Below are positions 44,074 to 51,529 of a stretch of DNA of 64,000 nucleotides, piece by piece. The stretch comes from VAZQ01 sp963721005 (lineage in GTDB: Bacteria > Pseudomonadota > Alphaproteobacteria > Rhizobiales > Xanthobacteraceae). The stretch covers positions 1,736,001 to 1,800,000 of the forward strand of contig CAVRHR010000003.1 of NCBI GenBank assembly GCA_963721005.1, given 5' to 3'. A program made the position numbers and the translations under genes. Below the pieces are notes generated by a model. It was given only the letters and a program-made list of their open reading frames with translations, was not told where the DNA came from and made no database searches. Positions within the stretch are counted from its first letter, which is position 1. Every line of letters begins with the position of its first letter.

Positions 44074-44935
44074 TCAACTCGCCTTCTTCCGGGAAGTACG
44101 CTTGGCCGGTGCCCGTTTCGGCGACGCCGGAGCCGTCGGTCTTTTCTTATCCGATCCCCCCTCGGTCTTCAGGCTCTGTCGGAGTGCGTCCATCAGGCTG
44201 ATGACGTTCGACTGCCGGGGCTCCTGCGGCCTCTCGATCGGCTTGCCCGACTGCTTCTGCTTGATCAGGGCCTGGAGCGCGTCCTCGTACTGATCGTCGA
44301 ACTCCTTAGGGTCGAAGTGCCCGGCCTTCGAACTCGACGATGTGGCCGGCCAGGTCGAGCATGTCCTTGGGGATCTTTTCGTCGGGGATGTCGTCGAAGT
44401 AGTCCGTCTCCCTCCGGACCTCGTAGGGGTACCGAAGGGTGACGCCCATCAGACCCTTTCCCCGGGGTTCGAGGGCGATGATGTGTTCTCGGGAGGTGAA
44501 GACCACCTTGCCGAGGGCGACCATGCCCTCCTTCTTGATCGCCTCCCGGATGACGGCGAAGGCCTGCGCCCCGACCTCTCCGTCCGGAACGATATAATAC
44601 GGGCTGTTGAAGAATATCTCGTCGATTTCGTCGCGCGGCACGAACTTGTCGATCTTTATCGTGCGCTTGCTCTCGATGGCGACCGCCTCGAGTTCCTCCG
44701 GCTGCAGCTCGATGTATTGCCCCTTGCCGACCTCGTAGCCCTTGATGATGTCGGAGGCCTCGACCTCGTCGCCGGTGTCGGAATCGACCTTCCGGTACTT
44801 GATCAGATGGCCGGTATTCTTGTTGAGCTGGTGGAAGCTAATCTTTTCCCGCTCCGACGTCGCCGGAAACAGGGCGATCGGGCAGGAGACGAGGGATAGC
44901 TTGAGATAACCCTTCCAGTAAGGACGCGGGGCCAT
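44074..44935 (-). pseudogene. ku: Ku DNA-end-binding protein, C-terminal frameshift
   Basis: ATG 44935 starts MAPRPYWKGYLKLSLVSCPI; 'ERISFHQLNKNTGHLI'-type and 'DEIFFNSPYYIVPDGEVGAQ' segments give the bacterial Ku core, which threads broken ends and recruits LigD for end joining. At 44323-44328 an extra base puts a stop 8 codons later (HIVEFEGRALRP). Without it the protein continues 'AGHFDPKEFDDQYEDALQAL' and ends in the usual Lys/Ala/Pro-rich tail RAPAKRTSRKKAS at 44074. As read, Ku would keep the core ring but lose the LigD-contacting tail. No ligD is in the window. Confidence 0.9.
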
Positions 44936-45066
44936 GGACGCGCTCCATACGACGAGGACCTGACTCAACGTGATCGGGGCTGGGGCGTTCCGGGAACAAC
45001 AGCGGATCGGCCGGTTTGTCGCAGTGGGGGCTGCACCGCGGCCTCCCTGAATCACCTGGAGGCGTC

Positions 45067-45261
45067 ATGCCGACCATCTCTGCCAAGAAGAAGCTGAAGC
45101 AATTTCACGCCACCATGAACGTTACCCGCACGGAGGAATGGTGTGTGGAGGCTGAGACCGCCGAAGAAGCACGTCAGCTCTTGGCCGCCGGCGGCGGTCA
45201 CCGATGCCACCTCGGCGATCCGATCCACGTGGAGGTCGACATCGTGCTAGATGGCGCCTGA
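45067..45261 (+). CDS. Small protein, divergent from Ku
   Basis: ATG 45067 behind TGGAGG; 64 residues: 'KKKLKQFHATMNVTRTEEWC', VEAETAEEARQLLAAGGGHR, C...IHVEVDIVLDGA. This is a beta-alpha-beta pattern like small DpnD/PcfM-type or 'A-E-T-A-E-E-A' domains. It is followed at once by a strong hairpin. Function unknown. Confidence 0.65.
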   Translation: MPTISAKKKLKQFHATMNVTRTEEWCVEAETAEEARQLLAAGGGHRCHLGDPIHVEVDIVLDGA

Positions 45262-45265
45262 AAAA

Positions 45266-45289
45266 GCCCCGGCCGTAGTCGGCCGGGGC
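45266..45289 (+). terminator. Strong GC hairpin after the 45067 gene
   Basis: GCCCCGGCC and GGCCGGGGC form a nine-pair stem 4 bases after the stop, preceded by AAAAA, which reads as a T-run on the opposite strand. It could serve leftward transcripts too. The 310 bases after it hold no gene. Confidence 0.55.
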
Positions 45290-45601
45290 CCGGTGACCTC
45301 AGGTGTGGGTAAGGTAGTTCCCGGGTCACCATTGCCGGATAAGAATGAGGTCTCTAGCCCGAGTGATCAAAGGTCGAAGCCAAAGCGAACCCGGGGATTT
45401 TTCATTCTGTCACCAGCCGAAGGAGTAAGTCCAACCAGTCCTTCGTCTGGATGTGTCAAATGACGTGTTCACGGAGGGAACGAGGGAAGTCGCGTGCTGT
45501 ATCGACGGGTGATCGCATTAAAAAACTCAGGCGCTGTTCGGGTTGCGCCTTCAACGAGGTGAGGCCGCGCGATAGCAGCCTCACCACTCAGTCGTCTAGC
45601 C

Positions 45602-45898
45602 TCAGCGCTTCTGGTCCTGGGGATTGCTGCCCCCAGGCTTCGTCAGATCATTCGGATTGTTGCGTCCCGTTCGATCCTGCGGATTGCTAGGATTTACACC
45701 GGGGCCCTGTCCTGTGGTCGAACCGCTGGACGGATTGGTCGGAGTAAACGTGGGGCCGGTGCTGCTGCCACCGGGGCTACCCGCGGCGCCACCTGCACCT
45801 GCACCGGTACCCGCGCCGCCGCCACCTCCCGCACCCTGGGCGAGTGCAAGACCGCCCGACAGGACTAAGATCGCCATCGTCAAGATCAAACGTTTCAT
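45602..45898 (-). CDS. Small exported low-complexity protein
   Basis: ATG 45898 with AGGAG upstream; 98 residues. Signal peptide MKRLILTMAILVLSGGLALA, then Gly/Ala-rich 'GAGGGGGAGTGAGAGGAAGS' and Asn/Pro/Ser/Thr-rich 'TNPSSGSTTGQGPGVNPSNP' to a polar end. Probably disordered and envelope-associated. No family. Confidence 0.7.
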   Translation of the reverse strand: MKRLILTMAILVLSGGLALAQGAGGGGGAGTGAGAGGAAGSPGGSSTGPTFTPTNPSSGSTTGQGPGVNPSNPQDRTGRNNPNDLTKPGGSNPQDQKR

Positions 45899-46100
45899 TG
45901 CGTGACTCCTATATGATCGCCCAATAGGCAACGGCGGTCATCTCGCTCGGTTCCCCCCGGAAAAAGTTCGGCGTCCATCTGCAACGCCCTTCATCCTTAA
46001 GTCGAGTGCCCTCAATCGGGCCAGGAGGCTTGCGCGGACCGGGAACCCTGTCTGCCTGGAGGCATTGTACGTGCACGCAATAGACAACGGAGGAATATCA

Positions 46101-46472
46101 ATGGTTACGATGGAAAAAGAATCCGCGTCCCTTATTGGCAGCGACAAGGTCGAAGGGACCACCGTATACGGAATGGACGGGAGCAGCATCGGCACTGTAC
46201 AGCGCGTGATGATCGACAAGATCAGCGGCAAGGTCGCCTACGCGGTGACCTCGTTCGGCGGCTTTCTCGGCATGGGGGAGGACTATTACCCTCTACCGTG
46301 GTCGCAGCTCAAATACGACACGGGGCTGGGCGGATATCGCACCAACCTCACAGAGGCCCAGCTCAAGGGCGCCCCGAAGTACAGCCGCTCCACGGAATGG
46401 GACTGGTCCGATAGGTCGAACGATCGGAAGGTGTACGATTATTACAAAACTCCCATGTGGTACGCTGATTGA
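46101..46472 (+). CDS. PRC-barrel domain protein
   Basis: ATG 46101 has GGAGGAAT before it; 123 residues. 'LIGSDKVEGTTVYGMDGSSI', 'GTVQRVMIDKISGKVAYAVT' and 'SFGGFLGMGEDYYPLPWSQL' are the PRC-barrel strands as in the stress-linked stand-alone family of Rhizobiales. It ends with an aromatic tail YDYYKTPMWYAD. A perfect hairpin follows 12 bases later. Cytoplasmic; function not established. Confidence 0.9.
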   Translation: MVTMEKESASLIGSDKVEGTTVYGMDGSSIGTVQRVMIDKISGKVAYAVTSFGGFLGMGEDYYPLPWSQLKYDTGLGGYRTNLTEAQLKGAPKYSRSTEWDWSDRSNDRKVYDYYKTPMWYAD

Positions 46473-46484
46473 CTGCACACCAAA

Positions 46485-46513
46485 AAGAAGCCCCGCAGTG
46501 CGGGGCTTCTTTC
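46485..46513 (+). terminator. Rho-independent terminator of the PRC-barrel gene
   Basis: GAAGCCCCGC-AGT-GCGGGGCTTC, a perfect 10-bp stem with a short loop, flanked by AAAA and TTT; it works in both directions. Confidence 0.85.
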
Positions 46514-46693
46514 CCAACTAACTTCGCTCTTCAAAGATCGGGAGTCTCCCTAAGATTGGCGGGGCTTCTGCGCCCCGCTCGCTAGCGCGGCCTTCACTCC
46601 GAATGCGATGGTCGCGCTGCATCAGGATCCATCGTAACGAGCACCGCCGCCACAATTATCCTCATGGTATGCCGCCCCACACGGTGGGTTTTA

Positions 46694-46922
46694 TCATCCG
46701 TCGAGGACGCGCTTCCCGAATATCCAAAGCCCGCTCTTGTCATCCCATTCGGCCTCGAACCGGGCCTGATGCTCACCGGTGGAACTGCGTGATGACCTCC
46801 GGCTCGTCCTGGTAGGGTTGGCTTCGGCCGGGCAGTCGGCTGTTGACCATGAACGGCGCGCCGGGGTCTATTTTTCCGGTCGCCGTGTCGATCGTCAGAG
46901 TGATGAGGACGATTTCCTTCAT
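46694..46922 (-). pseudogene. Small protein gene with a frameshift
   Basis: From ATG 46922: MKEIVLITLTIDTATGKIDP, GAPFMVNSRLPGRSQPYQDE, PEVITQF, then a stop at 46773. One base less near 46776-46785 restores 'STGEHQARFEAEWDDKSGLW' and IFGKRVLDG with stop at 46694-46696. Both halves are protein-like and adjoin exactly at the break. About 76 residues when whole. No family known. Confidence 0.5.
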
Positions 46923-47039
46923 TCAGCGAGCCGTGCCGCCAGCGCCTAAGGGGAAGCCCCGCCGACCGCTCGACGGCGGGGCCCCGGACGGTCGGGCCCG
47001 GGGCTGGGGGCTTGGGGGCTTCACCGTCCGCCCGACTCA

Positions 47040-47147
47040 ACAGGGGGGCGTCCCGAGGCGTTCCCTTCCACGCCAAATATTCTACCCGGAATGCCGCCTT
47101 GGCCTTGTCGAGCGAGGCCGCGTGCCCGTAATTCTTTCGGTTGGTCA
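47040..47147 (-). pseudogene. Fragment of a small hypothetical protein
   Basis: TNRKNYGHAASLDKAKAAFR, VEYLAWKGT resembles the C-terminal end of short Rhizobiales proteins (G-x-A-x-S-L-D-E-A-K-A-A-F...W). The upstream part is replaced by the MFS fragment on the other strand near 47135-47147, so this is a rearrangement junction. Confidence 0.3.
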
Positions 47148-47279
47148 GAGGCCGACCGCTTCGGCCGTCGGTCGGTTCTGCTCGGCGGCATGACCGTGTA
47201 TTTCGTCGCCAGCGTGCTCGCGGTCTGGGCGCCGTCATTTGAGACCTTGCTGCTGGCGAGAGTGCTGCAGGGGCTGGCC
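47135..47279 (+). pseudogene. Fragment of an MFS transporter
   Basis: 'SEADRFGRRSVLLGGMTVYF' and VASVLAVWAPSFETLLLARV, LQGLA are loop 2-3, helix 3 and the start of helix 4 of a drug-type MFS permease (D-R-x-G-R-R motif A). Nothing else of the about 400-residue protein is present. The frame runs directly into the next gene. Confidence 0.65.
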
Positions 47280-47702
47280 ATGAACGAGACATCTTCGACG
47301 GGCGATATCCCGATTGCCGACGCGGTGCCCCCACCGGTAACGGCAGCCAAGCCGAGGCTGAAGGCCGCGTCAAATGCGCAGGATTGGCATCGAGCCCAAA
47401 TCGTTGTCGCTGGATTTTTGGTTTTGGCGGCAGTCGGCTTCGTGTTGACGATGGTGACGACTTATCCAGGCCCCTCGTCCACCACGAACGAGATGCTAGG
47501 TGGCAAGTTGAATACCGGCAAGATCATAAGCTATTCAGGCCCAAACAAAGAATGCCGGCAGCAGGTCTTTGATAACGAGACTGGGCAAATGACGAAGCCT
47601 TCGCCGTGCGACTTGGACATGCTCGGCAACAACAGTCCGGCAGCTTCCGCGAACTCAGGTAATCGTCTGGAGTCAATCAGCAAGGCATTTTCAGGCCGAT
47701 AG
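47280..47702 (+). CDS. Single-pass membrane protein, hypothetical
   Basis: The open frame starts at 47091, but the ATG at 47280 (AGGGG upstream) fits best because everything before it is MFS debris. 140 residues: polar N-terminus, one helix 'IVVAGFLVLAAVGFVLTMVT', then an outside part 'GKIISYSGPNKECRQQVFDN' with ETGQMTKPSPCDLD holding two Cys. The C-R-Q-x-x-F/I-D-N-x-T-G pattern is one I associate with small Bradyrhizobium membrane proteins. Function unknown. Confidence 0.6.
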   Translation: MNETSSTGDIPIADAVPPPVTAAKPRLKAASNAQDWHRAQIVVAGFLVLAAVGFVLTMVTTYPGPSSTTNEMLGGKLNTGKIISYSGPNKECRQQVFDNETGQMTKPSPCDLDMLGNNSPAASANSGNRLESISKAFSGR

Positions 47703-47750
47703 ACTTGGAGAGCCGGAGTCTCAGTTAGGCGGTGTTGGCCGCGCCGGCCG

Positions 47751-47826
47751 AGTGTCCGCTTCTGCTCCCATTGCGGACATCTTGCCGCGCTGCCGCGAAC
47801 CGCCGGTTCGGGCCAACAGCGGTCAT
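47751..47826 (-). repeat. Family B repeat, copy 6 (minus strand, partial)
   Basis: Minus-strand reading gives TTGGCCCGAACCGGCGGTTCG, GCAAGATGTCCGCAATGGGAG and AGAAGCGGACACT, in the same order as other copies. It lies 50 bases from the IS3 left end. Confidence 0.65.
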
Positions 47827-47905
47827 ACCGGCGCTCTCCACCATCGCCACATTTACGCAACTCGAATTGGCGAATTGGCCTGCACCCGGTTTTGTAGACA
47901 AGCAG

Positions 47906-48772
47906 TTAAGCTAATCCGGCCCGCATCTCGAACTCCATGGGGCTTAGATAGCCGATTGTCGAGTGCCGACGTTTAGCATTGTAGAAGCGCTCGATGTAAT
48001 CGAACACGTCGGCCTTGGCTTCATCCCTCGTCCGATAGGTCTTGCGTGCGGTCCGCTCGGTTTTGAGGGACGAGAAGAAGCTCTCCATCGCAGCGTTGTC
48101 CCAGACATTCCCCGACCGGCTCATCGAGCAGACGACGCCGTGGTCAGCCATGAGGCGCTGGAACTGCTCGCTGGTGTACTGACTGCCGCGATCCGAGTGA
48201 TGCAGCAGCGCATCCGGCTTACCACGCCGCCAGATTGCCATCAGCAGTGCGTTGGTGACCAGTTCGGCCGTCATCCCCGCGCTCATCGACCAGCCCACCA
48301 CACGTCGAGAGAAGAGATCGATGACCGCCGCCACATAGAGCCACCCTTCCGCCGTCCAGATATACGTAAAGTCAGCAATCCATTTGCGGTTGGGAGCGGA
48401 GGCTTCGAAGGTTTGCTCGAGGAGGTTCGGAGCGACGGCGGCGACCTGCCGCTCACCCAGATCGGGCGGCAGTCGACGCCGTCGCGGGCGCGACTTGAGG
48501 GCCTGCAACCGCATCAAACGCTCAATCCGGTGCAGCCCGCACGACACTCCGTCTGCAAGAAGGTCTTTCCAAACCCGCCTGGCTCCATAGGTCCGATCGC
48601 TGGCAAGGAAGCTGGCGCGGACCTTTGCGCCGAGCTCTTCATCACTACGACTACGTTGGCTGCGTGGTCGTGTCAGCCAGGCATAGAAGCCGCCTCGCGA
48701 GACACCGAGCGCCCCGCACAACCAGTCCGCCGGCCAGATCCCCCGGTGCTTCGCAATGAAACCGAATTTCAT
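47906..48772 (-). CDS. IS3-family transposase OrfB (DDE catalytic part)
   Basis: 288 residues. HTH_21-like part 'GIWPADWLCGALGVSRGGFY', then the rve catalytic core: Asp in 'KWIADFTYIWTAEGWLYVAA', Asp in 'HHSDRGSQYTSEQFQRL' and Glu in 'NAAMESFFSSLKTERTARK'. The end 'RRHSTIGYLSPMEFEMRAGL' is family-typical. The ATG overlaps the orfA stop (ATGA). It is normally made as an OrfAB fusion by -1 frameshifting. Confidence 0.95.
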   Translation of the reverse strand: MKFGFIAKHRGIWPADWLCGALGVSRGGFYAWLTRPRSQRSRSDEELGAKVRASFLASDRTYGARRVWKDLLADGVSCGLHRIERLMRLQALKSRPRRRRLPPDLGERQVAAVAPNLLEQTFEASAPNRKWIADFTYIWTAEGWLYVAAVIDLFSRRVVGWSMSAGMTAELVTNALLMAIWRRGKPDALLHHSDRGSQYTSEQFQRLMADHGVVCSMSRSGNVWDNAAMESFFSSLKTERTARKTYRTRDEAKADVFDYIERFYNAKRRHSTIGYLSPMEFEMRAGLA

Positions 48773-49059
48773 GTCGATTCCTTCGCGAAGTAGGCCGCGG
48801 CTTTTTTTAGGATGTCTCGCTCTGCCTTCAGCTTGTTCACCTCGCGCTTGAGCTGCGCGATCTCCAGCTGCTCGGGCTTCATCTGACCCTGCCCAGGAAA
48901 TGCTTGTTGCGGATCATCCGCAAGCGCCTTCACCCAACCGCGCAACTGCGACTGATGCACACTGAGATCGTGCGAGGCCTGCGCATACGAGACGCCCCGC
49001 TCCTTAATCAGCCGCACAGCCTCAAGCTTGAACTCGCGTGTAAACTTCCGCCTCTCCAT
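48769..49059 (-). CDS. IS3-family transposase OrfA
   Basis: 96 residues with 'RKFTREFKLEAVRLIKERGV' and 'SYAQASHDLSVHQSQLRGWV', a helix-turn-helix, then a leucine-zipper 'EQLEIAQLKREVNKLKAERD' and ILKKAAAYFAKEST. A run of seven A followed by G (minus strand, 48811-48818 region) near the end fits programmed -1 frameshifting into orfB. Confidence 0.95.
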   Translation of the reverse strand: MERRKFTREFKLEAVRLIKERGVSYAQASHDLSVHQSQLRGWVKALADDPQQAFPGQGQMKPEQLEIAQLKREVNKLKAERDILKKAAAYFAKEST

Positions 49060-49115
49060 GACCCACCTCCGGTTCCATTAAAACACCTAACTCGGCGTCT
49101 TCGGAACCGGGTGCA

Positions 49116-49449
49116 GGCCAGACCTCGACTTGCGTCCAACCTTCTTATTTGGGCTCGCCGGAACCTTCTTTAGAATTTCCGAGCGAAGAAGAGCGTCTGT
49201 CAGGTTGGTCGCTTTCGCCTGAAAGACGCAAAATCGTCTTGGAAAGAACGGCGTTAAGTCAATCCCTTCCGACCATTCGACCCGGCCGTCTTCGCCGCCA
49301 TCGGCAACAGTAATTTGAAACGGTACATGTGTCCCGCGCAGTGGAATCTGAGCAAGACGGCTTTCCGCGAGCAAAAGCAATTTCATGAGCTGGACGAGCT
49401 GTTTGCTGTCAAGCGCCTCGATTTGTTCCGGATCCGCTTCGAAAATCAC
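49116..49449 (-). pseudogene. Nuclease-like N-terminal domain cut off by the IS3 element
   Basis: From ATG 49449: MIFEADPEQIEALDSKQLVQ, 'LMKLLLLAESRLAQIPLRGT', then VADGGEDGRVEWSEGIDLTP and 'FFPRRFCVFQAKATNLTDAL'. D-G-G-E-D-G followed about 25 residues later by Q-A-K recalls the D...QxK active site of Mrr-like PD-(D/E)XK nucleases that start large defence proteins. At 49115 the frame enters the IS and ends LHPVPKTPS. Joining across the IS adds only about 50 poor residues, so the far part was already lost. The family call is tentative. Confidence 0.5.
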
Positions 49450-49541
49450 GCGGGTATTTTATCCTGTTGAGCCCACTACCAAGTTTTTGCTTGTTAGCTA
49501 GGTTTTGACTTATCTCGGACCGGGCTGCACTAAAAGCACAC

Positions 49542-51038
49542 CTATTTGAATTCAGCCCTGGACAGTTCACGGCTTTGAAGCGTCGCGAAATCACCCGTAA
49601 CATCTGCCCATTTCGTCATTGCGACCAATGCTGTCTTTAGCCCGTTCGCGTAAGGCTTCAGCCGTTCCTCGAAGTTCTTCGGCGGCAACGGCACCGCTTG
49701 AGCTTCGTTCGCGAAGCCATCGAATGCTAAGTACAGCTTAGTGAAGACGGCGTCGCTGGAAACCTCCCTCAAAATGGGTTCTACATTTGGGTAGTTCCGA
49801 TAGATATTCATCAAAGCGGTGAGCGAGTTTCGACGTGCATTGATCGAATCTCTCATGCTCCGTAGTCGCGATACGAGCTCATCTCGATTTGTTTCTACAT
49901 CGCGCGGCCACGACTCAATGCGTGACTGTCCCTGACTGGTGAGGCCAATGATGCCGCTCATCTGATCTTTGATGCTATTCCAAAATTCGACAAGCGCTCC
50001 AATCTCGTCGGCTGAGAGCATCACCGGGTCTGCACTGGGAATTGGCGCAGGCCCCGTGGAGTTAATAGAAGTTGCTTGACTACCCGAGCTGGCTGGCGCG
50101 GAACTAATTACGACCGTCGGCTGTCCGGCGGCTCTCAAGCGCGCGGGCAGATACAACTCCAGCACAGGAGGCAGAATGCAAGCCAGAAGCGCAGCGAACA
50201 ATCCCCAACCCAAAGAGCTTTTTGGAACCGCACTCAAAACAGCGACCCCATGTAGTCTTTTCCGATTTTGGTAGAAGCGCTGCGCCGACTGTTGCAACGT
50301 CGCTCCAAATTCAGTCAGCTGATAATTCGTCGATATTACCGCGAGTGCGAACACCATTAGAACAAAGCTAATAGCAACCGCCTCTGCAACAAATTCGTTC
50401 GCCAGCAGCTTCGGAAAATATCGCGGCACAACATTAAACAAAGCGATCAAACCAACGACGGTGCCTACAAGCCACGCGGCTACTAGGGCTAGCACTTGTC
50501 TCAAGCCTAATGTACGAACTAGACCTAGCGATTTCAGACCTTCAAAGCCGCGTTGATCGCTGCCCGCAGGCGCGATGCCATCACCGGCCGGAGCACTGAG
50601 AAGAACTCGCGCCGCATCGCGGGTCAATTTTTCTGCAACTTCTTGATACTCAGAGGCGGCGCCCTCGATTGACATGATATCTGCAAGCGCCGCTTCGAAC
50701 AGAGCGGATCGCTCAGCGTCTTCGATTGGAACATCGGCTGCGATCCTAACCCAACTCTCAATCTTGACGTATTGAGCGGGCTTAACGTCAAGCGGCTCTC
50801 CGATAACCTTGAACACACGCGAAAAGTGGTCTTCCAGGTTCTTCTGCTGCGCTGCTTCCTTTCTCTTTTTGAAGAAACCTTCGACCTTCTCCCCTAAGAA
50901 ATCGCCTGCTGCCTGTGCAGAACGTCCAAACAGGATGGTCGTCAGCTTGGCGTCGACGACCTTGGTAATATTGCCGACTATGTCCGACTGGCCGCCGCCA
51001 CCTTCATCGTTTTGTGAATCGGGCATGGAAACTACCAT
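49542..51038 (-). CDS. Membrane protein with an Abi-alpha-like N-terminal domain
   Basis: 498 residues (ATG 51038, or MPDSQND at 51026). Residues 20-155: 'LFGRSAQAAGDFLGEKVEGF', FKKRKEAAQQKNLEDHFSRV, 'KIESWVRIAADVPIEDAERS' and 'ALFEAALADIMSIEG' follow the layout of the Abi-alpha / DUF4393 abortive-infection family (helical, W...A...D-x-E...L-x-x-x-L-A). Then come two helices ('QVLALVAAWLVGTVVGLIAL', 'VAISFVLMVFALAVIST'), a third at 'GWGLFAALLACILPPVLELY' and a 190-residue helical C-terminal part. GC and codon use are lower than in the core genes past the tRNA. Membrane effector of a defence system is my inference. Confidence 0.6.
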   Translation of the reverse strand: MVVSMPDSQNDEGGGGQSDIVGNITKVVDAKLTTILFGRSAQAAGDFLGEKVEGFFKKRKEAAQQKNLEDHFSRVFKVIGEPLDVKPAQYVKIESWVRIAADVPIEDAERSALFEAALADIMSIEGAASEYQEVAEKLTRDAARVLLSAPAGDGIAPAGSDQRGFEGLKSLGLVRTLGLRQVLALVAAWLVGTVVGLIALFNVVPRYFPKLLANEFVAEAVAISFVLMVFALAVISTNYQLTEFGATLQQSAQRFYQNRKRLHGVAVLSAVPKSSLGWGLFAALLACILPPVLELYLPARLRAAGQPTVVISSAPASSGSQATSINSTGPAPIPSADPVMLSADEIGALVEFWNSIKDQMSGIIGLTSQGQSRIESWPRDVETNRDELVSRLRSMRDSINARRNSLTALMNIYRNYPNVEPILREVSSDAVFTKLYLAFDGFANEAQAVPLPPKNFEERLKPYANGLKTALVAMTKWADVTGDFATLQSRELSRAEFK

Positions 51039-51347
51039 CCACCACTTGTCGGGCGTCGCCTAATGCCGAAGAACGGTCTTGCCTCGAGTCCGACCAAGGT
51101 CCTTGCGATCTCGCGGTCCTGTGATCAACCGGCGCCAAGGCGAATAATCGCGTCATTCTGAAATGTCGCCCAACCAATTGATGCAATTAGGGTCGGATTT
51201 CGCGGTTTTTTCAAAATTTCCGTTGATGCAAAAGGCGAATTGCCCGGATGCAGCTCGCTGGCACTGCGGTCATGGCACGTTCTCGCTTCGTCCCGCGAAG
51301 CTTTGGCGGACCCTTTGGCGGAAACAAGTCTGGCGCCGGCTAAGTAT

Positions 51348-51424
51348 TGGTCGGAGTGGCAGGATTTGAACCTGCGACCCCCACGTCCCGAACGTGGTGC
51401 GCTACCAGACTGCGCTACACTCCG
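51348..51424 (-). tRNA. tRNA-Pro (anticodon CGG)
   Basis: On the minus strand the acceptor arm CGGAGTG pairs with CACTCCG, followed by A and an encoded CCA. The D arm is GCGC...GCGC, the anticodon arm CCACG-TTCGGGA-CGTGG gives CGG, and the T arm is GCAGG-TTCAAAT-CCTGC. 77 bases with CCA. It marks the change from repeat-rich sequence on its 3' side to dense core genes on its 5' side. Confidence 0.97.
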
Positions 51425-51529
51425 ACTGAAGCCCGGTCTTATATCGACGGCCCGGCATGGCCGCAAGCGCGCAGGCGCCGGCGCATGCCGGCTGCCCTTG
51501 CGGACCCGAAAGGCCCCATAGTCACCGAA

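Larger units (their letters stand above)
47881..49115 (-). mobile_element. IS3-family insertion sequence, complete
   Basis: 1235 bp. The ends are TGCACCCGGTT at 47881 and AACCGGGTGCA ending at 49115, with further partial matches inward (AGAC, AGTTA). Both flanks show GGCC (47877-47880 and 49116-49119), a 4-bp target duplication typical of the family. Both reading frames are intact and the orfA/orfB overlap carries an A7G slippery run, so the element may still be active. Confidence 0.88.

Noticed and set aside
51347..51529. N-terminal extension of the tsaC frame reading VGVAGFEPATPTSRTWCATR
   Set aside because: This is the well-known spurious translation of the antisense of a tRNA gene; it lies over tRNA-Pro, and the YrdC domain starts after 51530.
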